NCBI GenBank assembly: GCA_008711295.1
Contig: VUYV01000041.1
Coordinates: forward strand, 3,403,070 to 3,467,069
Origin: Anarhynchus alexandrinus
Taxonomy: Eukaryota; Chordata; Aves; Charadriiformes; Charadriidae
Length of the DNA stretch: 64,000 nt
Reading direction: 5' to 3'
This document shows, in pieces, positions 48,336 to 61,200 of this stretch; positions within the stretch are counted from its first letter, which is position 1, and the number at the start of each line of letters is the position of its first letter. Under the pieces are notes generated by a model that was not told where the DNA came from, did no database searches, and saw only the letters and a list, made by a program, of their open reading frames with translations. Position numbers and translations under genes: made by a program.

Positions 48336-50589
48336 GGACTAGACAAAAGCTGGAAATGATGCATTTTATAGCCACTCCACAAAAGAGGAATCAAGGTCCA
48401 GAGAGACCAAGCAACTCATCCAAGATCATATCGGGAGTCTGTGCCAGACCTAGGAACCAAATCAAGATGTCTAGTCTAGTCCTTAACGACAAACATATCC
48501 CTGGGCCCATTAATGGCACTTGAAAAGGAAAATGACAGAGTAATACAATTAAATACTTTCTCATGACTAAATAGTGAAGTCAAAAAACTGCAGCAGGTGT
48601 TGAGTGTAATTACCAAGAGAGTTTCTGATAATTAAACTAGAAGCTGCTATTCGAACAGCTAGACCTTGCAGAAATTGTACTTTGTTCAGCGTGAGGATAC
48701 AAGGAGAGGCAGACATTTTCAAAGCTTTTGTAAGCAACCTGCTAAAGTCTTTATATCATTGGAGGTGCCTACTGACTCCCAAGGTCCCATCAAAGGTTGG
48801 TTGGTTGGCCTGGTTGTTAAAATCTAGGGCAGGCAACGAACAGAACATACAGGCATGTAAATGGCATCCTGGACAGAACGCAAGAGCATAGGACCACAAG
48901 TGAGAGACTGGAAAACCTTGTCTGTAACACCCTCTGATAAAGCTGCTTTCCAAAAAACGCTTCCCCCAAGTGCTGAAAGCATTGCTGGACGGCACCTTCC
49001 CAGGAGGACTCCATCTTTCCTGGGCTACCCAGTACACTCCTCATACACTGAAGTGAATTTTGAGGATCCTATCTTCTGTCTAGCGGTCACTTGGGAATCA
49101 AACAACAGCTATCCCAGCACGTCTCCTTAAAAAATGCTAGTTTGCTAAGTGTAGCTCAAACATCAAACTCCATCGCGGAGTGAGATGATAGCGCAAGCAA
49201 GGAGATGGAAAAAGAGCAGGCAAGAAAGAGAACTGGATTTCCCCACTTGATGTTAGGATGCTGCTCATCCTGGACAGGTGAAGCTGAAGATTCTGGTCTC
49301 TAACACACACTACCTTTACACTACTGGGAGCAATCACTGGACTAAAACAAAACCAGATAAGATTCAGGCAGCAGATCCCTGCCGTTTCTCCCTTTCAGGA
49401 TTCCCTGACTGCCCCTGAGCTCATGAAGTGCTTGCAGAGTTCAAGACTGGCACCCTGCAGCAGTGCTGAGGGCCTTATCTCAACCCAGGCAGAAAACTGC
49501 TTCAGATGCTACAAAGCTCTTGTGCTTCACATTGTGCATGGGCCACTGAGAGTCCCCGTCCAGGAGCCTCCTCGCCCATGAGCCGGACGAGGACCATCGA
49601 CTTCTCCAGTCACTGTACAGCACTTGAGTTCCCCTTCTTCACGACCAAAGTGGTCAACGCTTTTCAAAAATAAGGCCTTTTCAAACCATCTCAGTTTGCA
49701 CCTTCATGCACTGAAAGTTCCCTATCAAGCCATGCATCTGAAGGGGGAATTCCTGCTGAAAAAGGCCTTTGGCTCACGGTCTGCAGAGTGAGCACAACTG
49801 AGGTTTTAAAGCCCTTAACACCAAGGTCACCGGCCCAGTAAACTTCTAGGATGGGGTGTACTGATTTTTAAGGTCTTTTTAAAGATTAAGTATTTCTTTG
49901 TGTGTGTTTACCATGAGAAGGAAATGTCTGAGTCAGGAACTAAGCAGCCAGATATGTAAATGTATCAGGATTTTGGTGCATAACATTGTAGGGATGGAGT
50001 TTAGTGCAACACAAAATTCATTTAAATTAGTTTTAATCGCAGCCTGTATCCGGGGATCCAAAATAAGCTCTAAAATAAATTTTCTCTAGTAATGCTGGTG
50101 CTAGAGGGAAAGTAAAAAGATGAGACAACCGTTTACCCAGAAGATGACACGGCACAAACCTTCCCCATAACCCTCTAAAAATGTATCTTTTCCATTGTAG
50201 AGCCAAATTTTAAGAAATACACCCCCACGTCCTGCTGAATGAGCGCAGTCCTTGACTTACCACCACACCAACACGGGCGGGTTTGCATTTTTTCCGGATG
50301 CGACAGAGAATCTGTCCCTGGACGGGGATAAAACTTTTGAAAGCCTCGGCCCTAAAAAGACCCCTTCTGCTCCTAAAAAGAACATTCACTTAGTTCTTGG
50401 CTTGGAACACTTTGGCATCTTCCCAAATACTAACTGCGCTCGCGACTCCCCGAGCACACCCCCATGTGCCCGCTCAGCTACGATTAGGGTCCGCCCTGCC
50501 TAATTAATCCATGAGTGACTGTGGCTATTCGCAGCACACTGAAAAATCCCCCCCGTATTAAAAAAAAATAATAATAATTAAAAAATCAA
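48336..50589 (-). other. CRADD intron 1, remaining part
   Basis: Unique sequence between the LINE fragment and the CpG island. Several open frames on both strands (48682-49130) overlap one another and carry no recognised domain. Bases 50230-50510 have rising CpG content leading into the island. Confidence 0.55.
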
Positions 50590-50938
50590 GTTTTGGATTC
50601 AACTGCTCCCCTATACCCGAGGTCTGGAAGCCGCTACTCCCGCCGCTGCCCGGAGCCGACTGCCCGACCTGCCGGCCCCGGGCCCCGACCCTCCCGCCGC
50701 GGCTCCAGCCCCGCGGGCGGCGGCCTCGNGGCCCGCCCCGCGGAAGCCCGGCCCCGCAGCGCGGGGGGCCGCTGCCAAACGGCACCGCCGGGGCTGACGC
50801 CTTCACTCCCGCTTCCCCCTCAGCGGCGCCCGAGGGGGGGGAGAGGGGGAGCACCGGGCACCGCAGCGCGGAGCAGGGCGAGAGAGCGGTGGGGGCGGCG
50901 AGCGCTGTGAGGGGAGAGCCCCCCCCCCCTCCGCCCTC

Positions 50939-50953
50939 GCCCCGTACTTACAC
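50939..50953 (-). other. CRADD: Consensus splice donor in the CpG island (candidate CRADD exon 1 end)
   Basis: On the minus strand the sequence is CTCGT followed by GTAAGTACGG; GTAAGT matches the U1 consensus perfectly at intron positions 1-6 (50951 down to 50946). It is the strongest minus-strand donor I noticed in the island. Confidence 0.55.
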
Positions 50954-51110
50954 GAGGGAAATGGGGAACTACACAGGGCGCCCAGGCGCCCGCCGAGCCT
51001 GCGCGGGGACCACCATCTTTGTTGAAGGCAAGAGGGCTTCGCCGGAAGCCGCCGCCCCGCCGCGGGCCGCCCGGCCGGCCGAGGGAAGGCCGCCATGTCA
51101 GCTGTGGGCA
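50952..51110 (-). other. CRADD: Inferred CRADD exon 1 (upstream exon with a short open frame)
   Basis: A consensus donor (GTAAGT, intron beginning at 50951) lies inside the CpG island on the minus strand, so an exon could end at 50952. The 5' limit is estimated from the YY1-type element at 51089-51096. Human CRADD also has a non-coding first exon a few kilobases upstream of its coding exon. Within this exon an ATG at 51094-51096 in a strong context (GACATGG) opens 48 codons up to the donor. Spliced to exon 2 the frame would read two more Cys codons and stop at the TAG touching the CRADD ATG. No transcript evidence is available. Confidence 0.5.
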
Positions 51111-51955
51111 GCGGGAGCTGGGCGGCCCCGCGGGTCGGGACGCACGGCCGCCTACCCACCCGCCTACCCCGCCGGGAAGGTGGGCCTCGGGGCGGGGGAG
51201 GCGTGAGGAGAGGAGGAGAGGAGGGGAGGGGGGGAGGTCTGCTGGCTGCTGCCTGCCGGGTTGGGGTTTGGAGGGGCGGCGCTGGCAGCGCGGAGCCGGC
51301 CCCCGTCTGCTTCGCGAGTGGGTAAGGGGGAACCAGCCCCGGGCCGGGCTGTCGGCGGGCAGGCGGCCCCACGCCAGCCCGGGAACGGCCTGAGGGAACG
51401 GGGCCGCCGCACAGCCCCGGCTCCGGCCCCCGCCGCTGCCCGGTGCCAGGGGGGGACCCGGCGGGGGATGGGGGGGATGGTGGNAGGAACTGGAGGAGTT
51501 GTCTCTAAAATTAAATGAGAAGCTGCGAAAATGGAGTTTTTCATGACATTGGAAACGGCTGATCTCGTTACTCTCTAGGGATGCTGGTTCCTGTTTGCAG
51601 GTACATGGGAGGCTAGGCTTCATCCCGGTGCTGGTACCATCGTATCAAACGCACAGCGATCTTGTATTGAATGCTGTATATATTTAGCTTCATGACTTTC
51701 ATCTGAACAGCCTAAGAATGAAGAAGCTTTCATAGATGAAAACCGTTTAGGAAGATCCAGCCCGCGTCTGCCACATTTCAAGTGCTGTGCGTGTTCTCAT
51801 AGTTTTACTCATCCATTACTGAATACAAAAACATCTCTTTCACATCGTTTTATACGAATATTTGAAACCAAAGCAAGGTGGAAGAGGGAAAACTATGATT
51901 CATAGAGCTATAAAAATGAAGCTGTGTCATTTCCTATCACATATCATCGAAGAAC

Positions 51956-51970
51956 TTTTTTTTTTTTTTT
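51956..51970 (+). repeat. Poly(T) tract, 15 bases
   Basis: Uninterrupted run of T, about 470 bases beyond the CpG island. Confidence 0.85.
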
Positions 51971-52259
51971 CCATCTTTACGTAGGAGTCAGGTGTCACAC
52001 GGGCTTGAGCAGTGTCAGCCCTTTTCTTTCACGTCGGGACCGCAATAGCGATGAAAGAAAAAAAAGAAAAAGGATCCTGCAGAGCTGGAACACACTACCT
52101 TGAAGCTGCAGGCAACCACAGTGAGCTGGCTGTGGTCTGCTTGGCTGGCTGATGCCTACCCTCTGGAAAAGCAGGAAAGGTAGTTGCTGCAGCGGCTGCT
52201 AGAAATGCTGCCACTGCGTGAACCCCATTTGTACATTCAGTTTAGAGGACTCGTGCAGA

Positions 52260-52296
52260 TTTAAGGGTATTTGGAAGGTTTAAGGGTATTTGGAAG
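52260..52296 (+). repeat. Tandem duplication, 19-base unit x 2
   Basis: TTTAAGGGTATTTGGAAGG at 52260-52278 is followed directly by a copy identical over its first 18 bases (52279-52296). Confidence 0.9.
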
Positions 52297-55200
52297 TTAG
52301 TTATGGAAACCTTTACGTGCTTTCCTAGATATCGTACCCAGGGAATATGTGCCATGGAAAAATATAACTGGAAGTATTACTGGTAGAGCTCACATACTGC
52401 ATATGCTCAACATGGTATTTATCTACAAGATTTTGCATACAGATACACACTTAGGCACGCGCAGAAAGCTTAGATCCTTTTCCTTTGATTTTCCTGTGGC
52501 TGACAGCAAAGTCTAGGATTTATGTGGATGCAGAACGTAAATCACAGTCTGAAAGGCAAAGTTTGTGCGCTGGATTTAAGAAATGTTTAAAAAATTATAC
52601 ACATTTATTATGTGGCCAGCTCCTGCAGAGATGCTAGTTACTTGGCAATTTTAAAGCAATATTTTGGTTTAATTGATATAACGCTATATCTAGGATTATT
52701 TCCAGACAGTAAATTTGATACAAGGGGTTTAAATTGCTTTTAAATAATTGCTAAATAGTATCTTATTCCAATACATCTGTTCAACCAAGGTAAACATTTT
52801 CTGTCTCAGGCACACATGTTAGTCTTCCAGAAACGCAGACATAAAAAATTTAAATACTCCTATGGGTTGTTTCAGAGTGATGCATTAACATATTTACTAT
52901 GACCTTGAGAACACTGGAAACCACACGAGTAAGTCATCGTCGGTAACTCTAAGACAAGAAGTATGCTGCTGTTGTAGCCAAAGTACAGCTGAGGTGGTTT
53001 TAAATTTTCATGTCATGGATAGTTTGTAATACCGGTTGTGAGAAAATACATTTGTAAACAACACAAACCGGCACCAGGGAGCAGAGAACACCACAAACCA
53101 TCTATATGATCATTCCTCAGCACAGCGCTGTACAGCTACTGAAAGTTTCCTTTCTTAGCTTCTTGTATTCCTGATTGCCAGCTTTTCTTTTTTTTCCCAG
53201 TCACGATCTAAGGAACTGTGTTATATCTGGAATTGGAGTGACCAAACTTGGAGACCTAAAATATCACATCATTGTGATCCTGACAGCTGCATTTAATTGC
53301 AGATAATGTGCCTACATATTAAAATAGAAAATGAAGACAAGCAGTTACATCACTTGCATTTACTGTATCTTTTTGCCAGATGAGGCAATTAGGATTATTT
53401 ATTTTATACTGTCCAAGAATATCTTAGAAAGTTAGTAAAACATATGGATATGCACAGAGCAACTCCGGTTCCCGCTGAAGTAAATGGTAGCAGCCGTACA
53501 GCCGGCATTTAGTCACGTCTTTGCTCACAGCCTAGACAGAGATGCAAGGAAGGAAAGCAGTGAAAGGAAACAGATAAGCCTGGGAAGGAAGAGGATGACA
53601 GCGGAGGTCCAAGTCTGATTAAAGGGAAAAACTGGTGTTTCCTTTTCCTTCCGCTAGTTTATAACTAGTGCTGCGAATTCACTAATGGATACTGTAAATG
53701 GTGTTTCGGGTTCATCCTCAGCGAAGCACCCCCGGTGGTGCTTATACTCTGCAGCTACAGAGTAAGGATGCGCACAGGTAATACTTTAAGTTCAAAGAGA
53801 GAAGCCCTTAAACTTTTCATTTCGGCTCTGTTTGGGTTGAGCCCTGACTAAAAGTTCTTCCAGTTCGGTTCTGATCCCAGTTCAACAAAACTTCAGAAGG
53901 ATGGTTTGGTTATATTCCAGTTTCAGGGACAAAAAAAAAAATAAAAATTGAGCCACTTTGGTTTCAGCTCAACTCCCCACTAACTCTGCTCAAATCTCAA
54001 AGCTAACCATGGAGATTAAAAAAAGTATTTCCTAGACTTTGTAGATCGATGTACCACTGTCAATCCCACACTTCAGCATCATGAGACTTTTAGACTTAAA
54101 ACCTTGTTCTTGTTGGTCCTGTGGATTGGGGAATTGCCAGTGGTCGTCAGGCCGTGCTTTCAAGGACTGCTGAATTCAGGGTAGCAAGTCTGAACCTGTA
54201 AGAACCAAGCTAAGCGGCATCTCTTCTGACAATGCTCTTCTATTTACACGTGGGTTATTCCAGGTCAGAATACCAGAATTTTAAATTTACCGTATACTGT
54301 TTCTAAAGCTGACTTAAAAGTCCCAAATCTTTTTAGAAACTCTGTCCAATATAATGAGATTTTTTTTAAAAAAGCTTTTTGAGAGGATCCTTTATGCTAA
54401 TTAGAGTCAAGCTGTATCCTAGCATGAACGAATTTTCTTTGTTTTCTACAGACTAATCTGTTTCTGCTGATAACAAGAGCCAAAATGTGTTTTTAAAACT
54501 AGTGCAAGCAGATTTAATCTATTAGGACTGTGCTGTTTTCAATTGTCTGTAGGACAGCATTCCAACTTTAAGGACAAAAGAAAAGAAATATGAGCCTCTA
54601 GATTTGTTTATTAAAAACATATCTAATTGGTTAAACCTCTCACAAAACCTCTGAAATGAAGATGGAAAAAAGAAACATATATTATATGTTTGCCTGTCAT
54701 TTTTAGAAAGAAGAGCACAGAAAACATTTCTGAATGTGATGTATCTCAAAAACACTGTTAAAATACGAGTCAGGGTGGCCCAAACTTGGTGGCCTGAAGA
54801 CCAGATGAGGGTCTCGCAAGCCATTGCCGTCCCAGGCAATAATCCTTTCCCTTCCTCTTTCTCCTCTTCCTCCTCACCCTGGTCCCTGTTGCACTCCTCT
54901 TTGCAAGTGTGGCCCTCCCTAATGCCGACATCCCTCAGGTCTCCTGCGCCAGCCACCGAAAACCGGGCTGATGCCAAGGAAGGGAAGGGTTTTGGTACGG
55001 AAAGACTGTCCAACTTGTGGACCGAGCTTAGGCGTTCTGCGCTGGGTGCCAGCGGGGTTTGAGGGCACTGGGCTGTGGGTCAGGAGGGGGTGTCGCCCTT
55101 CAGGTGGCATTTGCTACTCCAAAAGTGATTCCTTATCACTCCCGAGAAAAGATGACAGGCAGGACTGAAGTGCATCAGTGAAGGGGATCAGCCCCTGGGC

Positions 55201-58200
55201 TGCCGCTTACATTATTTGTTTAAATAATAAAGGCTTTAAATTAAACACAGTTCAAATAGAGCAATGAATATGAAATGTAGGTGACGCATCATGAACTTCC
55301 TTAAAAGTATTATTTTATTAAAAGGCATGTCCGGCATGTAGGTAAAATAGCACAGCAAGTTTCAGAACAGCTATAAACCGTGGGGTTTGAAGTGACCATG
55401 CAGTGTCTGTACATTTACATTTGTTTCAATAATAAAAATGTTTGTTAGCAATACTGCAATGAATTGATTCTTGATGCTGTTTACTTTGATACAAATAATC
55501 TCTAGCCAAAAGTTGAATGCAAAATAGTTATAAGAAAAGAAGCAGGCATCAAATGTGAAACTTTTGTATTCATTCCAGAAAAAAAAGGAAGAAGATTCTC
55601 TGCAATTAATTGTAATAAAAAAACTGCAATTAATATTTGCAAAATGTGACTCAGTATTTCTCAGAATTTTTAGTCCATTTTCTTTAAATATATGAGTTAA
55701 TGTAGTTCTCTGTTTGTTTTTGAAGTTTTATTTAAAGATGCTTTGCAGAGACATATGAAATACTGCAAGCCTCTAAATATTTATTCCAGACTTATGAAAC
55801 TAGTTTTTAAATGTAAAACAACCGTTTTAATAATGTGAGAACAAACAAAGAAAATTCCCAAATAAGCCTGAAAATCAAACATTGACAAATAAGTAAAAGG
55901 AATTTAAGATTCAAGTCTGAAACCTTTTCACAAAACCAACTTCTTTTATTTGCAAATTACAGCATATGAAATGGTGGTCTAGCATTTTAGATAAAAGACT
56001 GGAAGGTTGGTTTTATTTAGGAGGAGAATAACTATTGCTTTTTGTAGTCTTTTCTTTCTTTCCCAGTCTTTGAACTGGACAAACTCATATACAGTACTTA
56101 TATTTTTAAAGGTTCTTACTTTCAGCTTAAGCTTTTCAGGAGCTAGTAATGATTCATGGCAAGTTTTTACAGGTAGCCAAGCAAGAGATTTGCCACTGCT
56201 TCTACTTCCTCCATATGTCCTGTTTTCAAACAAAAAATACCCTTCAATTAAAAATTCACTTACTCAGTTTTGTTGCCTTTCAAAATGAAACCTGTCTGCA
56301 TGCATGGTTACAGTGGGCTGGGTCAGCAGCCTGCAGTAGGCACTGCATCCTCCCTCGGGGGAGTTAAAAGAAACAGATGAATTTCCAGAAAAGAGTTATC
56401 TTCTCGCAGGTGGTTTCCCTCGCAGACAGCACACTCCTGAAGCGCTTCAGCTCACGAAGGAGCTGCGGTGCCACTTCCACTGCAATCCAGTTAGATTAGA
56501 ATTTCACTTTCCTAACTTACTTTCTTCTCTCTTCCTAGCAATGCAGCCATTCAAAGATGTTACCATCATTGCAGCTTTAAGTTCCTATCAATGTTAATTG
56601 AAATATAAGCGACTTTTCACCCCACGCTGATAAATTACAAAATGTGAAGTCCACTACCCACTTTACAGACTAGTAAACTGCAGCTAATACAGCCTCAGTC
56701 TTGCTAAATACTGCTCTTCCTAAAAGAAAGCAGTATTTAACTAAAAAGCTAAAAATCCCATAAACAGTAACGGCTGATCCACAACTTATCCCACCCTCCA
56801 GACTGTGTCAATGAGCAGCAGGCTAGGTAAGAAAAAAGCAAATGTATGATGTGTGTAATAGAGGTGTCCAGAGCAACGCCTCAAATTTGGACGTTCCCCC
56901 TGAGACAGACGGAGCGGGTGCAGAGATTCAGCTGAACAGATCCTTTTTCAGGGCTGCAACCTAAATAGATGCAACTGAATTGTAACAAAGCATTTGGAAA
57001 AGTGATTTTACAGCCTTCAGATATCAGTCTTACAACTGTTTCTTATACAAATAACCTCAATAAAGTCAAAAGAAGAAATTGCACTGGGCTTTGAATGTTT
57101 TCCCACGTTTAAGGCACCTCCGCATTTACTATTTGTTAACCAAGAGTGCACCAAATTGCAATCCTCGGCTATGAAACATCAATTATGGAACAATTTGACT
57201 GAAAACAAAAGGGTTTACTTATATAAACCCTGCCTGCCAGTGAAAGAAAAATTAAGGCGGGCACATTGAATTTGGGCATTTTTTTAATGTAATTTGTTCT
57301 TTGCAGCACTCGGCACTGAACTTTTCCTGCGTATTATCTGTTTGAACTTTTTCCTATTAAATGCCAGCTTGTTTCTTATGCTAATGTAAATAGCTTTTGC
57401 TCCTGCGAGTTTTTTTTACTCCTTAATATCATAGAAAATAATGATATTATTTTGGTATTAAAGTTCCTGGAGAGTTAATGTCTCCAACTCTGGAAGAAAA
57501 AGAACCAAAACAATACAAACCACAGGTGCAATCCTTTTTCTAAAATAGGATTTAAGCAGAATAAAATCCACAATTTATCGGGGAGATTAAATACCATAAT
57601 TATGGTAATACATTTTTACATTTCCCTAGACTTTCTCAGAGGCACTGGCGACTTCAAAGCCCTGTAGATAACCTGATTAATAAACACAGTTAATCCCATC
57701 CCCCCTTGGCAACCCTGGGACCAGGACAGACTGATTTTGCTACAAGCTTAATTTTTTTCCCCGAAGTTCAGTTACCCAGCCAGACTTTGTTCATACGTGG
57801 TTTCAAAGTGCGCTGTACTAGTTACTCCCCTGGACCTTTCATCACAGTACTAGTCCTGATGGTTAGTTATACGATACGCCGTGTGAGAAGTGCCACCTCT
57901 TGTAGGACCCACTGGCCACCATGTTCTTTCCCTTCAGTCCCTTCTCAGCCACCAAAAGCCAGACAGGCGATTCCCTCCTCAGGAAGCAGAAGAGCTTCTC
58001 ATCTGCTTTCCCGGCGGCAGTATTTCACCAAGCTTGCAGCGTGCCCTCTGTCTAAGACAGCAGATAATGTCCAGCGATGTCCGGCACCGACGCCCTTCAC
58101 AGCCCCTGGCACCGACAATTCCGCCTCCCAGTTTCATTGACCGATCTTCAGCCCGTTGTAGAAATTACCCAATTTCAGCGATGCTGCGGCGAACTGCCAT

Positions 58201-61200
58201 GTTGTTGTAAAGCGAGCTCAGACCTTGGTGATCTCAATTTATGTGTCAGTGGAATATTGTTTCCAGGCATTTTCAGTCACGCGAAGGGCTTAGCAAAATA
58301 CTGAGACCTGCTGAAGTTCACACTAATAAAGAAGTGGTTTTCAGGAGCTAGGCTGAGGTACCAGGGTAGCTTGTCATCCCCACTGCTTTGTGCATACAGC
58401 TCTAACCAGCTCAGACCTTTCAAGGAATTCCTAGTTATTCTATTTGGAAATTTTATGGCTTATGTACTAAAAGTTTCCCTTATTTCGATAGTTTTTTAAA
58501 AATAAAATTTCTCCTTTCGACAGAAGAGTTTCTTGTAATTATTGCGAATCAGTATTACAACTGTTAGAATCCCTCAAGCCATTACTTCCTCTAGCAGTCA
58601 ATATGATACTTAGATTTATTTTAATGACAGCAAAGTCAGCAGAAGTTTTATTTTACTTTAAATTAAATGAGTTAGACACGACACCCACGTCTAAAGGTAT
58701 CTCTTCCCATTTCCATCACGTGTTTTGGCTTAAAAAGAACGAAGCCCTGACACCTCTCAACTTACTTTCTGCTAGATCCTAAGCTTGTAGCCAAAGGAAA
58801 AGTGCATAGGAATTTTATCAGGAATGCAAGAAAAAGCTCTTGAATAGCACATGTAAGTAAATAAAGCTTTTCTATGATCTTTAACAAGGTAATTTACCTA
58901 CAGGAACAGCTTGCTAAGGCACGAGAGATGGCTAAGATACAGGAATCCGTGAAACTATAGAGCCATGTCCTTCCTATTGTTTGTAGATTCTGTTTTCTTA
59001 AGGTAATGAGACTTAGTAAGAGTCTCCGATTCTAAAGCTCCACAGTTTTTCGTGTGGAGTAAGTTCTGGATTGTTTTAAGATATGAACTCTCCCCCCATA
59101 TTCTAGTGAACAATTTTTCCTTCTTGCTAATAATTATATATTGTTTACCTACAATGTGGTTGCATAAAATATAATTAGGACAATACTGACGAGATCAGAT
59201 TAAAATTAAATTAATTATAATGCAATGGGCGCAGCTGCTTGGTTACATTCCCACTCTACCCACCCATCTTGTCCTTGGACCATTTTCTGTCTCTGGTGAT
59301 AGTACGAGCAGCAGAGAAATACCCATACAACTAAAATGGAGCCACAGTTCACACTTCTGCTAGGTTTAGTGCTAAACCAAATACAGTAACCAATTCCGTT
59401 TTCATCATTCATCTTGAAATTATTTTTTTTATTATTTTATTCAAACATCGCTTTTAGGATTGTGGGATTCTCAGCTTCCTTTAATTAAAATGAAGAGGTT
59501 TTCAGCAACTAACATTACAAGCTGGAAAATCTGAAACCTCAAGCCTCAAAAATGAAAAGCCAAACCAAAACATGGGATGAAAAAAAAGGCTTAGGATTAA
59601 AATCCTTATCATGATTTTTGGTTGACTCATGGGCATTGAACCTGTGAAACTGGCTTCACTGAACACTCTGTACTAGCAATTCAAGATGATATGTGTCAGT
59701 TAGAAGTCATTTTTGGAATCTGAAGGGCCAGCAATTTAAAAGTTAGTGCTGCGAACAAGCCACAGCAACATCCATAAAGTTAAAAAAAAAAAAAAAGCAC
59801 TGGAACTTTAAAAAAAAAGTTTGGACAACAGAATCATGCCTGAAAATTCATGGGGTCTACATGAAAGATTTTTGCACCTATTTAATCTAACAATGTGCTA
59901 TCCTTGGATTTTTTGTACCAGAACAAGTCATTCTTCTGTGCTATGTTAGAACGAAGCCGAGCTTGCAGCGAGCTATAGTGTGGTTTAGTTTTACTTGTGC
60001 AATGCATCAGCCCTAGGGCTGGCATCCTAATGAGGACAAGAACTACGCTTTCATACAAAGAGGACTAGTTCCCCCTCCAGTCTGTTCAAAATATTGTTCA
60101 CTGCTTCAAGCACACCATAGCTACAGACCCTACTTATTCCTCGCAGTAACTAATACAAGTGATAGGAAGTGTAAGTCAGTGTGCTCAACGTTTGGTGACT
60201 TGATTCCACATCACAGTAACTACTCCTAATTATTTACAAGAATCACCACTTTTCACTTTACTAATGCTCCTTATTTTCTGTCTACCCTTTGTCCTTGTGC
60301 TTTGGAGAAACGCTAACAAAAAGCCCAGTGACCTGCCCTGCATCTGCCCCACGCCGCTCCTCAGAGCTTGGCTCCACCGTGGGGTATACCTGGCCTGTGA
60401 CTGCTTACAGCAGGCTGCCAGCAATGCACCATAAATCATTTCATATATATACAACATGCCTGTCTCAGTGCACCCCTAAGCTCTTCTCTTCTCAGTCTGC
60501 TTGTTCCGGCATTGGCATTGGTGAGTTTAAATCCCCAGGCCAGGGGCTAGCCTGGAGGGAACTTATTTTAAAGGACCTTAGTATAACGTGTTCGCCACTG
60601 CGACCCCAAGCATATCACAGCTAAGTAGCACCTTGGCTGAAAATGCCCAGTTGTAGAAGCTTAAGATAGCAGCAGTTAACACGTTCCCTGACTGTAACAA
60701 GTTATTCCGTGTAGCAGCTATCCCGTCTCAAGGTAGAGCTAGACAAGAACTGTAAGAAAACACATTCATCAGAACGAAAAGTGTTCCCAGGAATACGGTT
60801 CTTTCACGGCCACTGCCCACAGGAAAAGCTCCTCAGCTTCAGGGTGGCAGATCCTAGCCATGTGCCAAGCACAGAAGAACTGAGTGATTACGACACATAC
60901 CTGGAATAAAAGAGCTCTTCTGGGATGGGAACTGGAGGGTGGTCGCTGCGTTCTGTGGAAAAACTTCCAACAATCTGCTACATTTTGGCAGGGCATGGGG
61001 AAAAAAATTACATAACAAAAGCTTTTGTTTTATTTTTCAGGAGAAAGCTCACCCCATTTCCATGCTAAAGCTTGCATTAAAAACAGGGAGAGAGAATTGA
61101 AGCCATGGAGGAGGGAGAAAAGCCACCTTTTCCCCAGGGAGAACAACAACATATCAAGTATTTGCCATACCAAGGGACCATCCCCTCTGCCTTGGGTTCT

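Larger units (their letters stand above)
50590..51490 (-). promoter_or_regulatory. CRADD: CpG island, probable CRADD promoter
   Basis: About 900 bases of dense CpG and GC sit in otherwise AT-rich DNA, 3.1 kb upstream of the CRADD coding exon. No TATA box was seen. There is an ETS/GABP-type CCGGAAG at 51042-51048. A YY1-type element reads ATGGCGGC on the minus strand at 51089-51096; such elements usually sit just downstream of a start site, pointing to a minus-strand start near 51.10-51.12 kb. Single unresolved bases (N) occur at 50729 and 51484. Long open frames here in several phases are a by-product of low stop-codon density. The assignment to CRADD rests on position and orientation. Confidence 0.75.

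Noticed and set aside
50803..51623. Long minus-strand frames (189 and 267 codons) and plus-strand frames in the CpG island
   Set aside because: GC-rich DNA has few stop codons; frames are open on both strands, Pro/Arg/Gly-rich, and lack domains. Only the small part from 51096 to the donor is discussed as an upstream frame.
54522..55062. 163-codon minus and 108-codon plus open frames
   Set aside because: They overlap on opposite strands; the acidic run comes from a TCCTCC pyrimidine tract. No domain or family resemblance.
58419..58427. STAT-type motif TTCAAGGAA near SOCS2 (another at 55658-55666)
   Set aside because: TTCNNNGAA is expected about once per 4 kb by chance, so these sites carry no weight without binding data, although SOCS2 is a known STAT5 target.
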